Origin: Halapricum desulfuricans
Lineage (GTDB): Archaea > Halobacteriota > Halobacteria > Halobacteriales > Haloarculaceae
Length of the DNA stretch: 64,000 nucleotides
Direction: 5' to 3'
Assembly (NCBI RefSeq): GCF_017094505.1
Contig: NZ_CP064787.1
Coordinates: 2,790,001-2,854,000 of the forward strand
The translations under genes were made by a program, and so were the position numbers. This document shows, in pieces, positions 46,898-55,951 of the stretch (position 1 is the first letter of the stretch; the number at the start of each line of letters is the position of its first letter). Below the pieces are notes generated by a model, which did not search any database, was not told the DNA's origin, and saw nothing but the letters and a program-made list of their open reading frames with translations.

Positions 46898-48817
46898 TCA
46901 GTTATTTTCTTCGAGCGCGAGATCGGCCAGTCCGTCCGTATCGACGAGATCGAGCAGGTCCGCGAAATCGAGGAGTTTGACGCCGTGTCTGTCCGCGCGC
47001 TCTCGCACCGGGTCGGGGACGGTCGCCGTCGTGACGATCGCGGCGGCGTCGGCCCGCCGGACGTTGTCGCGGTCAGTCACGCACCGATCGACGACCGACG
47101 GATCGAGGTCGCCGCCGGGGTCGTGGATCGTCCAGATCACCACCCGGAGATCGACCAGTCGCCTGCGGATCGCCATCACGTCGTACTGCCCCCGCGATTG
47201 TGCGAAGATCGTCGTCTCCCAGCCGAGTTCGTTCCAGCACGCCGCGACGAACCGCCTGAAGGCCGCCTCGTCCATCGCCCGGATCTCCGCCTCGATCGCG
47301 ACGCGATCGCGCTCGGCGTCGGGGAACCCGGACTCGTCGGACGACTGTTCGCGGACGGCGTCGCCGTCGTGGCCGTGGTCTCGCTCTGACCGCGCCGGGT
47401 CGGCCGCCTTCGTCGTCACGCCCGCGACGGTCTTCGTCGAGACACCGGAGTCGGGACCCGCGGACGGCGGTTCACCCGACTCGGCCCGATCGTCCGACAC
47501 GGAGCCGTCCTCGGCCCGGCCGGCCTCGCGTTCGATCAGGGCGCGCTCGTGGTCGATCTCGACGCGCGTCGCCCGGAGCGCGTCGTCGCGATCGGGGGCC
47601 AGTTCGGAGACGAGGTCACTGGCCGCGTCAAGTTGCTCGTCGGCCCGGTCACACGCCGACAGCGCCTGTCCGGTTCGGCCGCCCGCCCGGAGTCGTTCGG
47701 CGGCCGCGAGCAGTCGGTCGATAACGGCCGTCCGCGCGTCGACGGTCTCGTCGACGATCTCCAGAATCGCCGCCCGGACCTCGTCGGGATCGCCGGCGAA
47801 CGGCGAACTCGGCCCCCAGCAGTGGCCGAGCCAGTCCCGATGCGCCGCGAGCGCGTCGGCCAGCCGCCGGGCGCGCCGTTCGGGGTCGTCGACCGACCGG
47901 GCGTCCTCGAGCGCTGTCTTCGCACGCTCGCGGGGCCGGGTTTCGAGTCGGTCGCGGTCGCGCTCGACGGTCTCGATTCGCTCTCGAAGTCGCTCGTCAG
48001 GAGGCTCGTCGGCGTCGATCGAGAGGGCCCGTTCGGCGGCGTCCCGTGCGGCTTCGAGCGCGTCGTGAGCCGCCCGGAGCCGCCCGTCTCTCTCGGCGCG
48101 CTCGCCGCGTTCGACGTGTTCGTCGGCTGTGTCGGCGAGCGCGCGTCGCTGGATCGCCCTGACGTCCGCGCGGTACGCGTCGAACTCGGCGTGATCGAGC
48201 ACGCGATCGCCGAGATCGAGCGCACGTATCTCCTCGCGTCCGCTGGCGATCGCCGAGACTGCCGCGTCGGCCGCGTCGCGCGCACCGGCCGGATCGCCGG
48301 CGTCGAGACGGTCCCGGGCGGTCGCGAGGTGGTCTTCGACGCGGACCGCGAACCGGTTCGCCCGCGACCACGTCTCCCGTGCCGTCTCCAGGTACACCAC
48401 GACCGGATCGAGGTCGCTCCCGGCCGGCATCGACCACCGCTCGCCGGCCTCGGTCCGGACGACCAGCCGCTCGCGCAACAGTCCGCTGTCGGTCTCGACC
48501 CGCGTGACGGTCGAGAGCGGAATCGGAACCACCCGATCGCCGTCCTCGTCCGCGCCCCCGAGCGCGATCACGACGCGCAGATCGGTGACCGCGACGACGG
48601 TCCTGTACCCTCGACCCGGCTTGTAGGTCTCCGCTCCTCCGTCGCGTTCGACGGTCACACCCCCACGTTTCGCGTGCAGGACGAACGCAACTGTTTCCGC
48701 GTTTCCCAGATACGACGACAGCGGCCCCTCCGCGAGATACCCCCCGCCGAGGCGCTCGTCGACCCGCTCGTTCGAGCGCGAGCGCTCCTCTCGCGGCAAC
48801 TCGATGATCTCGGCCAT
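46898..48817 (-). CDS. PH-like/coiled-coil/degenerate Mrr-type nuclease fusion
   Basis: A 639-residue protein of unusual build. Residues about 25-125 look like a PH or GRAM-type beta domain (YLGNAETVAFVLHAKRGGVT; VVAVTDLRVVIAL). About 140-420 is charged and helical with repeated EARDAAERALS-like segments, probably coiled coil. A low-complexity acidic linker (about 430-510) follows. The C-terminus (about 525-635; AFRRFVAACWNELGWETTIF, GQYDVMAIRRR) matches the Mrr-type restriction endonuclease fold. The acid of GxxD is kept, but the usual Q-x-K is replaced by WTIH, so cleavage activity is doubtful. Function unknown. Confidence 0.82.
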   Translation of the reverse strand: MAEIIELPREERSRSNERVDERLGGGYLAEGPLSSYLGNAETVAFVLHAKRGGVTVERDGGAETYKPGRGYRTVVAVTDLRVVIALGGADEDGDRVVPIPLSTVTRVETDSGLLRERLVVRTEAGERWSMPAGSDLDPVVVYLETARETWSRANRFAVRVEDHLATARDRLDAGDPAGARDAADAAVSAIASGREEIRALDLGDRVLDHAEFDAYRADVRAIQRRALADTADEHVERGERAERDGRLRAAHDALEAARDAAERALSIDADEPPDERLRERIETVERDRDRLETRPRERAKTALEDARSVDDPERRARRLADALAAHRDWLGHCWGPSSPFAGDPDEVRAAILEIVDETVDARTAVIDRLLAAAERLRAGGRTGQALSACDRADEQLDAASDLVSELAPDRDDALRATRVEIDHERALIEREAGRAEDGSVSDDRAESGEPPSAGPDSGVSTKTVAGVTTKAADPARSERDHGHDGDAVREQSSDESGFPDAERDRVAIEAEIRAMDEAAFRRFVAACWNELGWETTIFAQSRGQYDVMAIRRRLVDLRVVIWTIHDPGGDLDPSVVDRCVTDRDNVRRADAAAIVTTATVPDPVRERADRHGVKLLDFADLLDLVDTDGLADLALEENN

Positions 48818-48871
48818 CGTCGATTCTGTCTGTAGTATCTGCGCGATGAGTCATATAGATGTCCCCGACGT

Positions 48872-49462
48872 TCACTGACTGTCCGGCCGGAGTTCGAGCA
48901 CGACGAGTCGCTCGAAGGGATGGGATTCGTCGGCGACCTCCCGGGCTGACAGGCCACCGGCTGCCGCGCGCTCGCGCACGGCCTCGACGTCCGTGAGCGA
49001 ACTCACGAGCAGGAGGACGACGCCGTCCTCGGCGAGGACGCGACGGACGGAATCGAGGAACGGATCGATCACCGCACGACCGTCCTCGCCGCCGGAGAGC
49101 GCGCGTTCCATCCAGTCGTCGAACTCCTGTTCGGGCGGGGTCGGCAGGTACGGCGGGTTGAACGCCACGATGTCGAAGACGCCGTCCCGGAACGGCTCGA
49201 CGAGGTTCGCCCGGACGACCGCGAGGCCGGCGTCGCGGGCCTCGCGGCAGGCCATCGGGTTGATGTCCGTCGCGACGACAGCGGCCCCCGTGTCCGCCAG
49301 CGCGGTCGCGACGTACCCCGAGCCGGTTCCCACTTCGAGGACGCGGTCGTCGGCGGTGACGTACTCGCGCGCCGTCTCGGCCAGTAGATGCGAGTCCTCG
49401 GCCGGTTCGTACACCTGATCGAGATCGCGCTGTCTGGCGAGTTCGGGCCGGTCGTCGTTCAT
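48872..49462 (-). CDS. HemK2-type protein glutamine methyltransferase
   Basis: A 196-residue class I methyltransferase. It has YEPAEDSHLLAETA, the SAM loop VLEVGTGSGYVATAL, DINPMACREA and the NPPY motif (AFNPPYLPTPP) that methylates glutamine in release factors. Archaeal members pair with Trm112-like proteins to modify aRF1. It overlaps the mscS-like gene by 4 bp and is the last gene of the rsmA cluster. Confidence 0.92.
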   Translation of the reverse strand: MNDDRPELARQRDLDQVYEPAEDSHLLAETAREYVTADDRVLEVGTGSGYVATALADTGAAVVATDINPMACREARDAGLAVVRANLVEPFRDGVFDIVAFNPPYLPTPPEQEFDDWMERALSGGEDGRAVIDPFLDSVRRVLAEDGVVLLLVSSLTDVEAVRERAAAGGLSAREVADESHPFERLVVLELRPDSQ

Positions 49463-50640
49463 CGGTCCGGATTTTCGTCGGGGGTCGGCCTCCGCGTTTC
49501 GCTTTGGATCTGCAATCCGTCGGGCGGCCGACCGCCGAGCGTCCGCTGTGGGAGGGGGATAGTAATCCCCTCGCGCTCGAAGGCCTCCTTGACCGCGGCG
49601 ACGACGGCCGTCTGGGCCGCCCAGCGCCGCCGGGCCGTCGGGTCGTCGATCCAGAACCGCACCTCTAGCACGACCGCCGAGTCGCCGAACCCGGTCAGGA
49701 CCGTCCGGGGCTGTGGGCGGGTGCGGATCTCCTCCCGATCGAGATCGCGGACCGTCTCGGTCGCCAGTTCGCGGGCGCGTTCGACGTCGTCGTCGTAGTC
49801 GACGCCGATCTCGACGTCGACGCGCAGTCGGCCGCGCCGCGAGCGATTGACCAGCCCCGTCGCGGTCACCACGTCGTTGGGGATCGTGACGTACTCGTCG
49901 CTGAACGTGCGTATCTCCGTGTTGAACACCGACACGTCGGTCACGACGCCCTCACGGTCGTCGATCGACACCCAGTCGCCGATGTCGAACGGCCGGCCGA
50001 AAAGCAGGACGAACCCCGCCAGGACCGACGAGAGGGTCTGACGGGCGGCCAGTCCGAGCACGACACTCAGAAAGCCCGCCCCGAGCAGGATGTCCGAGGC
50101 GTCGATCCCCCAGACGGCAAGCCCGACGAGGATCGCCAGCGTGTACAGGACCAGCTGGAGGACGTGGTAGGTCACCTCCTGCTGGTGGCGCGAGAAGGCG
50201 TCGTGTTCCTCGAAGACCAGGCCGGTCACGCGCTTGACGAACACCGTCGCGCCCCAGGCCCCCACGAACAGGAACAGCGACACCAGCCCCCGGACGACCG
50301 TCGTCGAGTCCGGGTCGAGCACCTCAGTGATGGCCGTCGCCTCCGCGCTTGCCTCCCAGATCACGAGCACGGCGACGACCGCCCCGGCCGAGAGCGCGAC
50401 GATAAGCGCCGCCTGGACGGCTTCGAGCAGGCTCCCGCGGGGGTCGTACCGGGACCGGAGCCAGCGACCGACCTGTCGGATCGCCCAGCTCCCCGCCAGC
50501 ACGCCCACGAGCAGGGCCAGCGTCCCCAGCCACCGCTCGAACGGCGTCGCGAACAGCTGGCCGACGACGGGGAGGTCGAGCCCCGGTACAGACAGGCTCG
50601 CGAAAGTCGCGGCCGGGGCCGCCGCGCTCGCGCCGATCAC
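49459..50640 (-). CDS. MscS-family mechanosensitive channel
   Basis: A 393-residue protein. About four to five helices precede the pore helix (LGAGFLSVVLGLAARQTLSSVLAGF), then the beta domain GRPFDIGDWVSIDDREGVV, FNTEIRTFSDEYVTIPNDVV and the cytoplasmic region LRVDVEIGVDYDDDVERA. Such channels release solutes on hypo-osmotic shock, relevant to a halophile. It overlaps rsmA (4 bp) and hemK2 (4 bp), so all three are one unit. Confidence 0.92.
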   Translation of the reverse strand: MIGASAAAPAATFASLSVPGLDLPVVGQLFATPFERWLGTLALLVGVLAGSWAIRQVGRWLRSRYDPRGSLLEAVQAALIVALSAGAVVAVLVIWEASAEATAITEVLDPDSTTVVRGLVSLFLFVGAWGATVFVKRVTGLVFEEHDAFSRHQQEVTYHVLQLVLYTLAILVGLAVWGIDASDILLGAGFLSVVLGLAARQTLSSVLAGFVLLFGRPFDIGDWVSIDDREGVVTDVSVFNTEIRTFSDEYVTIPNDVVTATGLVNRSRRGRLRVDVEIGVDYDDDVERARELATETVRDLDREEIRTRPQPRTVLTGFGDSAVVLEVRFWIDDPTARRRWAAQTAVVAAVKEAFEREGITIPLPQRTLGGRPPDGLQIQSETRRPTPDENPDR

Positions 50641-51482
50641 GGATCGTCCACCTCGGCCGCGAGCCGCGCCAGCTTCGCGAATTCCGCTGGAGTCACGTCC
50701 CCGGCTCGCTTGCGCATGAGACCCTCGTCGGCGGCGTCGACGACCGCCTCCGGATCGCTCAGCCCGGAGATGTGGGCCGTGTTCCGAATCGCGTTGCGAA
50801 TCGTCTTGCGGCGCTGGGTGAAGACCGCCCGCACGAGGTCCATGAACGCCTCGTCGTCCGGCACCGCGTAGTCCGGCTCGTGCGGCGTCGTCCGGACGAT
50901 CGCGCTCTCGACGGCCGGCGGCGGCCTGAACGCCTCCTTAGGGACGGGCTCGACCACCTCGACGTCGGCGTAGTGGCCCGCCGTCACCGACAGCCGCCCG
51001 TAGTCGTCTGACCCGGGTTCGGCGGCCATCCGGTCGGCGAACTCCCGCTGGAACATCAACACGAGGGGGACGCCGCGGGGGAGGAGCCGGAAGACGATCT
51101 CGCTGGAGATCCCGTAGGGGAGATTCGAGATCGACGCGGTGAACTCGGGCAACTCGACCTCAAGGGCGTCGCCTTCCAGCACGGTTAGCCGCCCGGCGTC
51201 GATCTCGGCGGCGAACTCCTCGCGGAGGAAGGCCGCCAGTTCGGGATCGCGCTCGACTGCCGTGACGCGATCGGCGACCGCGAGCAGCCGATCGGTGAGC
51301 GCGCCGGTCCCGGCACCGACCTCGAGGACGTGGCTCAGGTCGGCGTCGATCTCGGTCGCGTAGGTCGACACGCGATCGAGCACGCGGTCGTCGATCAGGA
51401 AGTGCTGGTCGCGGTCGGGGTTTCCCCCGACGCCGGCACGAGCTAACAATGCGTCTGGGTCGCGGTAGTCCGTGTCAGTCAT
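50637..51482 (-). CDS. rsmA: 16S rRNA dimethyladenosine transferase
   Basis: A 281-residue SAM enzyme making the two dimethyladenosines near the 16S 3' end. QHFLIDDRVLDRV, LEVGAGTGALTDRL, the acid in AVERDPELA, VLEGDALEVELPE, ISNLPYGIS active site, and the C-terminal domain VRAVFTQRRKTIRNAI. The substrate 16S gene is in this window. Stop at 50637 overlaps the mscS-like start. Confidence 0.96.
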   Translation of the reverse strand: MTDTDYRDPDALLARAGVGGNPDRDQHFLIDDRVLDRVSTYATEIDADLSHVLEVGAGTGALTDRLLAVADRVTAVERDPELAAFLREEFAAEIDAGRLTVLEGDALEVELPEFTASISNLPYGISSEIVFRLLPRGVPLVLMFQREFADRMAAEPGSDDYGRLSVTAGHYADVEVVEPVPKEAFRPPPAVESAIVRTTPHEPDYAVPDDEAFMDLVRAVFTQRRKTIRNAIRNTAHISGLSDPEAVVDAADEGLMRKRAGDVTPAEFAKLARLAAEVDDP

Positions 51483-51483
51483 C

Positions 51484-52053
51484 TTACTCGCGTCGGGCGA
51501 AGATTCGGTATTTGAGGTCGGTCTCTTCGATCTCTTCGATGATGCGCTCGACGAGCACGTCTTTCGGGTCGTGGAGGCCGTTGACTCGCGCCTCGATGTC
51601 CTCGAAGTTCTCGAACGGGCGGCGTTTGCGCGCCTCGAGAACGTTGTTGCGCAGCTTCTTGCCGATCCCCGGCAGGAGGTTCAGCGCGTGCAGCCGCGTC
51701 GTGATCGGCTGGGCGTCGTTGTAGAACTCGACGAACCTGTCCTCGTCCGCGTCGACGACGTCCTCGATCGCGTACGCCAGTTCGGACCGCGCGCCGCCCG
51801 GGAGGTCCTCGTACTCGATCTCGCGGGCGCGCTCGACGCCGTCGCCGCGCTCGACGGGCAGGCGATCGCCGATCGAGATGTCGGCGTCCTCGGAGAGCGC
51901 GAGTTCGAACAGCCGGAACTCCCCGACCGAGACGGCGTACGCCAGCGGCTCTTTCTCGTACTGAGGCCGCTCGTCGTCCGAGCGCCCGTGCGGCAGGAAA
52001 TCGAGGACGACTGCGATGGGGGCGCTCGACTCGTCGCGGTTACCGGTGGTCAT
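51484..52053 (-). CDS. DUF655 family protein
   Basis: A 189-residue protein. An OB-like beta part (APIAVVLDFLPHGRS; SVGEFRLFELAL; GDRLPV) and a helix-hairpin-helix region ALNLLPGIGKKLRNNVLEAR fit DUF655, a nucleic-acid-binding family conserved in archaea. It usually stands between rpoF and rsmA; here it still precedes rsmA (1-bp gap) but rpoF is about 2.6 kb away. ATG 52053 is chosen, as upstream residues are unlike the family. Confidence 0.9.
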   Translation of the reverse strand: MTTGNRDESSAPIAVVLDFLPHGRSDDERPQYEKEPLAYAVSVGEFRLFELALSEDADISIGDRLPVERGDGVERAREIEYEDLPGGARSELAYAIEDVVDADEDRFVEFYNDAQPITTRLHALNLLPGIGKKLRNNVLEARKRRPFENFEDIEARVNGLHDPKDVLVERIIEEIEETDLKYRIFARRE

Positions 52054-52094
52054 GTCCGGTCTGTACGACGACAGTGTACTTAAAATCCAGCAGG

Positions 52095-53099
52095 TCACCG
52101 CTCGTGGGACTCGATCGCCGTCCTGGTTCGCTCGTCGACTCGTACGATGTGACACAGCGGGTTGCCGGGATAGACGACGGGGTTCTCCAGCACGCCGACC
52201 AGCACCCCGTCGAACGGTGCCTCGACAGCGGTAGTGGACGTCTTGAAGGGGTTTGCGATCGTCGCGATCCGCTCGCCCGCCTCGACGAACGCCCCTCGCT
52301 CGACGCGGACGTCCACCAGCCCGCCCGCGTCGGCCCGCAACCAGGTCTTCTCGCCGGCGTCTTCGACCACTGTCCGCCAGCCCGGCCAGTGGACGTGGGC
52401 GCTCTCAAGGAGTCCGAACTCCGCGAAGACCGACCGGACGCCGTCGAGCGCCCGGTCGATGAGCGATCGCTGGAAGCGGTGAGCCTCGCCCATCTCGACG
52501 GTGATCGTCGACGTTCCGGCGGCCGTCGCCTCGCGCCGGAGCGTCCCCTCGGCCCCCTCGCTGTCGATGATAACGTTCGAGGCGAAGGCCCTGGCGACCC
52601 GCTCGACGGTCTCATCGCCCATGTCCGCCCGGACGTGCAGCATGTTCGACCGCCCGCGAGTCGAGGTGTGCAGGTCGATCCCCAGGTCGGCGGGCGCGAC
52701 GAAGTTCTCGAAGATCCGGGCGGCCATCCGCTGTGCGCCGGTCCCGGTTCTGTCGCCGGGAAACGCCCGGTTGAGGTCGCGGTCGTATATCGGCAGGTAT
52801 CGCTGCTGGGCGATGAACCCCGGGACGTTGAGGATCGGCAGGCAAACGAGCCGGCCGCGAAGCCCCGAGAGGTCCCACTCGTGGGCGACCTCCCGGACGA
52901 CCTCGATACCGTTGAGTTCGTCGCCGTGCGTCGCCGCCGTGACGACGACTGTCGGCCCGGGCCGCTCGCCGACCACGATCGTCACGGGCATTTTGACTCG
53001 ATCGCCCAGATACGTCTCGCTGACGGTGTACCGGACGTTCTGGGTCTCCCCTGGATCGACCCGCCCACCGTCGTAGGTGAACGGCTCCGGTTGTGCCAT
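52095..53099 (-). CDS. Succinylglutamate desuccinylase/aspartoacylase-like protein
   Basis: A 334-residue zinc carboxypeptidase-fold (M14-like) enzyme: TAATHGDELNGIE with zinc His and Glu, DRDLNRAFPG and the second zinc His in LGIDLHTSTRGR, followed by GEAHRFQRSLID, and a barrel C-terminus. Members cleave N-acyl amino acids or, in RimK-linked cases, trim amino acids added by RimK. It is divergent from a RimK fusion gene with 127 bp between. Precise substrate unknown. Confidence 0.9.
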   Translation of the reverse strand: MAQPEPFTYDGGRVDPGETQNVRYTVSETYLGDRVKMPVTIVVGERPGPTVVVTAATHGDELNGIEVVREVAHEWDLSGLRGRLVCLPILNVPGFIAQQRYLPIYDRDLNRAFPGDRTGTGAQRMAARIFENFVAPADLGIDLHTSTRGRSNMLHVRADMGDETVERVARAFASNVIIDSEGAEGTLRREATAAGTSTITVEMGEAHRFQRSLIDRALDGVRSVFAEFGLLESAHVHWPGWRTVVEDAGEKTWLRADAGGLVDVRVERGAFVEAGERIATIANPFKTSTTAVEAPFDGVLVGVLENPVVYPGNPLCHIVRVDERTRTAIESHER

Positions 53100-53226
53100 A
53101 CCTACGAGACGCGGGGAACGGTGAAACGTGTGCCGGCCGGGAGCGTCCGATCGGGCCGTCCCTCCGGCCGCGCGTCCGGACCGCCGTCGCCAGAGCGTTC
53201 TTTACCGGGGATCACGCATATAGGCT

Positions 53227-54591
53227 ATGACCGCGTCGACTCCCGTCACCGTCGGAGTGCTCAGTCTCCACAACAGCAAGGAGACCAAGGCGATCTGCAA
53301 CGCCGTCGAGGCGCTGGGTCACGAGCCCGCGTGGCTCCGCCGAGAGAACACGGAAGTAGAGGTCTCCGACGGTGAGGTGACGCTCCGACCGGACGTCGAC
53401 GTCGTCGTCAACCGGCTGTTGCTCTCGAAGTCGACCGAGCCCTGCGAGGAACTCGGCCTGGCCCGGACGGTCGCGCAGTTGCGCCCGACGCTGAACGACC
53501 CCGCCGCGACGCTGACGGCGATGCACAAGGTCGCGACGGCCGCTGCGCTGGCACGGTCGGACATCCCCGTTCCGGACGCGCTACTGGCCTTGGAGTCCGA
53601 GCGGCTCAACGCCCGGCTGGCGGCCACCGGGTCCGAAGCCGTCTACAAGACCGCTATCGGGACCAACGGCGGCGGGACCTGGAAGGTCGGCCCCGGCGAG
53701 CGCGTCAACGCCCGCGTCGGCAACCGCTACGCGTTCCTCCAGTCGCTGATCGAACGCGACCCCGGCGAGCGGGCCCGCGACCTCCGAGTGTACGTCGTCG
53801 GCGACCGGGTCGTCGGCTCGATGTTCCGCTACGCGCCGGAAAACGACTGGCGGACCAACGTCGCGCTCGGTGGCGAAGTCGAGAACGCAGGGGAGGAGAT
53901 TCCCGAATCAGTTCGGGACATCGCTCTCCGGGCCACTGACGCCGTCGGGCTGGACTACGCCGGCGTCGACCTCGTCGAGGGCGAGGACGGCTGGCTCGTC
54001 CTCGAGGTCAACCCCACGGCGGGGTTCAAGGGCCTCTACGAAGCGACCGGGATCAGCCCCGCGCCGTACATCGCCGCCCACGCCGTCGAGGCGGCCGGCG
54101 GCGCCGTCGCGGACGACCGCGTCGCTGAACTGGCGACCGTCCTCGACGACTCGGTGCCGGACTGTCGGCCCAGCGCCGCGCCGACCAGCGCCCGCGAGCC
54201 ACAGTCGATCGGCTACATCGAGGACGTCATCGTCAGCGGGACCGGCGGGTCGGAGACCGTCCTCGCGAAATCTGACACGGGAGCGACCCGGACCAGCATC
54301 GACACCGGTCTCGCCGCCGAGATCGGGGCCGGCCCGATCAAGTCGATCACGCGGGTCAAGTCCGGCAGCCGGAAAGTCTCGAAGAGCCGTCCGGTCGTCG
54401 ACCTCGTCGTCGCCGTCGGCGGGAGTCGCCACACCGTCACCGCCAGCGTCGAAGACCGCAGCCACATGCAGTACCCCGTGTTACTCGGCCGCGACATCCT
54501 CCAGCACTACCGCGTCGACGTCTCTCGACGAGCCGACACGGACGGCGAAGACGAGGACAACGAAGAAGAAGAGGCAAGCGTCGAGGAGTGA
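53227..54591 (+). CDS. RimK-type ATP-grasp ligase fused to a retropepsin-like (RimB) domain
   Basis: A 454-residue fusion. Residues 1 to about 290 form an ATP-grasp amino-acid ligase (VLSLHNSKETKAI, KTAIGTNGGGTWKV, GDRVVGSMFRYAPENDWRTN, LVLEVNPTAGFKGLYEATG). About 325-435 is the ATP-dependent zinc-protease/RimB domain with aspartic-protease-like KSDTGATRTSIDT and LLGRDILQHYRVDV. An acidic tail ends it. RimK adds glutamates to proteins such as ribosomal S6; RimB domains trim them. The neighbouring aspartoacylase is often linked to this system in bacteria. Target unknown. Confidence 0.88.
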   Translation: MTASTPVTVGVLSLHNSKETKAICNAVEALGHEPAWLRRENTEVEVSDGEVTLRPDVDVVVNRLLLSKSTEPCEELGLARTVAQLRPTLNDPAATLTAMHKVATAAALARSDIPVPDALLALESERLNARLAATGSEAVYKTAIGTNGGGTWKVGPGERVNARVGNRYAFLQSLIERDPGERARDLRVYVVGDRVVGSMFRYAPENDWRTNVALGGEVENAGEEIPESVRDIALRATDAVGLDYAGVDLVEGEDGWLVLEVNPTAGFKGLYEATGISPAPYIAAHAVEAAGGAVADDRVAELATVLDDSVPDCRPSAAPTSAREPQSIGYIEDVIVSGTGGSETVLAKSDTGATRTSIDTGLAAEIGAGPIKSITRVKSGSRKVSKSRPVVDLVVAVGGSRHTVTASVEDRSHMQYPVLLGRDILQHYRVDVSRRADTDGEDEDNEEEEASVEE

Positions 54592-54648
54592 TGACACGGA
54601 GTATTGTACGTCTGCTCCGTATCGATTGCCAGAGGCTGACGAGCCCGT

Positions 54649-55005
54649 TCAGGCGTATTTCGCGACGACGTTGAGGATGTCGTCGAGTTCGTCGCCCGAC
54701 AGCGAATAGCGTTCCTGAGCGAACACGGCCCGCAGTTCGTCCCGGTCCTGCGGCAGGAGGTTGGCGATCTTGTACGCGGTGGCCTCGTCGACTTTCTCCA
54801 GGTCCTGCAGTTCGGCGACGAACTCCTGAGACTCTTCGATGTCGAGTGTCGCGAAGCGATTGACGTGTTCGATGGCCCGCGTGAGTTCGTAGCGCATCTC
54901 ACGGTCCTCGTCGAGCGCGCGCTCGCGTTCGATGTCCTCGAGGACGTCCTTGGCCTCGGCGAGCGTCAGGTACTCCTCCTCGAGTTTCTCCTTGAATATG
55001 GTCAT
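54649..55005 (-). CDS. rpo4: RNA polymerase subunit Rpo4 (Rpb4/RpoF)
   Basis: A 118-residue protein with TIFKEKLEEEYLTLAEAKDVL, ALDEDREMRYELTRAIEHV, FVAELQDLEKVDEATAYKIA and ALRAVFAQERYSL-like end segments (DELRAVFAQERYSLSGDEL). It forms the polymerase stalk with Rpo7. It lies 3 bp after rpl21e in the same direction. Confidence 0.95.
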   Translation of the reverse strand: MTIFKEKLEEEYLTLAEAKDVLEDIERERALDEDREMRYELTRAIEHVNRFATLDIEESQEFVAELQDLEKVDEATAYKIANLLPQDRDELRAVFAQERYSLSGDELDDILNVVAKYA

Positions 55006-55008
55006 CGC

Positions 55009-55299
55009 TTACTCCTGGCGGCGGAGGTGCGCGGCCTTGACGATCAGCGTCTTCTCGACGCCGTCGTCTTTGATCTGGACCTTGTAGGCTTTCCCCTGCG
55101 TGCCGACGACGGTGCCAGTGTGACCGTTGAACCGCGGGTGAAACCGGCCCTCGTTGACACTGGGGTCGATCGCCAGATGGACAGCGTCGCCTTCCTCGAA
55201 CTGCTGGACGGCGCGCTGTGGCGGCGACGTTCCCCGATCGCGGGGGTCGTTTTTGAGCTTGTTCCGCGTTCCCTCGAGCGGACCGTTCGAACTGGGCAT
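55009..55299 (-). CDS. rpl21e: 50S ribosomal protein L21e
   Basis: A 96-residue ribosomal protein: [24 protein letters not shown]-like [32 protein letters not shown] and [16 protein letters not shown] are family-typical. First gene of the L21e-Rpo4 pair. The upstream gap to EF-1beta is 81 bp and may hold a promoter with ATATAAAA near 55325-55333 (minus-strand TTTTATAT). Confidence 0.96.
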   Translation of the reverse strand: MPSSNGPLEGTRNKLKNDPRDRGTSPPQRAVQQFEEGDAVHLAIDPSVNEGRFHPRFNGHTGTVVGTQGKAYKVQIKDDGVEKTLIVKAAHLRRQE

Positions 55300-55380
55300 T
55301 CTTGCCGTCCGGTAGTCCGGTCGGGCATATAAAACGTGCGTTCCGCTACCGTCGTGACCCGGCGTGACACGCGGGCCGCG

Positions 55381-55647
55381 CTAGACGCGGCCGACGTTCT
55401 CGACGGAAACGCTCTCGACGCCCTCGACCTCGCTGAAGGACTCCTCGACAGCTTCAGTGCCGCCGGATTCGTCGGGAACGATGACTGTCGGCAGCAGCGC
55501 GACCAGCCCGAACGCGACCTCGTCGCGCTCGAAGCCGTTGATCTTCGCGCTTTCCGGCAGGGACTGTTCGAGACGCTCCTGGAGCGCGTCCAGGTCGACG
55601 TCCGGACTCTGCGGCATGACCTTGAGTTTGGCAGCGACTTTTCCCAT
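55381..55647 (-). CDS. Translation elongation factor 1-beta
   Basis: An 88-residue nucleotide exchange factor for EF-1alpha: [60 protein letters not shown]. Length and the pattern [12 protein letters not shown] at the end are typical of archaea. ATG 55647 follows the zinc-finger stop by 2 bp, so they form one transcript. Confidence 0.96.
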   Translation of the reverse strand: MGKVAAKLKVMPQSPDVDLDALQERLEQSLPESAKINGFERDEVAFGLVALLPTVIVPDESGGTEAVEESFSEVEGVESVSVENVGRV

Positions 55648-55649
55648 GG

Positions 55650-55829
55650 TTATGGACCCGTGAACCCGCATTCGGGGCACTCATAGAGGTTGCTCTGCTT
55701 GCGGCACTTCGCACAGCGGTAGATCTGGTGTCCGCACTCGGGACACTTGAACGCGGCGGCGTTCGTGCCGGAGACGTTGATCCCACACGAGATGCACTTT
55801 TGCCGGCGCTTTTGCTGGCTCTCGCTCAT
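55650..55829 (-). CDS. 59-residue zinc finger microprotein (HVO_2753-like)
   Basis: A 59-residue protein: [19 protein letters not shown] followed by [20 protein letters not shown] and CPECGFTGP. Four CxxC knuckles can bind two zinc ions, as in the Haloferax microprotein HVO_2753. It lies directly before EF-1beta with a 2-bp gap and is almost certainly co-transcribed. The family has an HTH-free double zinc ribbon and an unclear role, possibly RNA- or ribosome-linked. Confidence 0.9.
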   Translation of the reverse strand: MSESQQKRRQKCISCGINVSGTNAAAFKCPECGHQIYRCAKCRKQSNLYECPECGFTGP

Positions 55830-55951
55830 CCGTACACGTTCTTTCGCATCGCGGCTTTTAAGCTAAGCGATACTCTCTGCGGCCCGAGGGACGCGCAGCT
55901 ACCGGGGGCATCGGCGCTAGGCTTTTGCTTGCCGGGCGGCGAGAGTCGACA

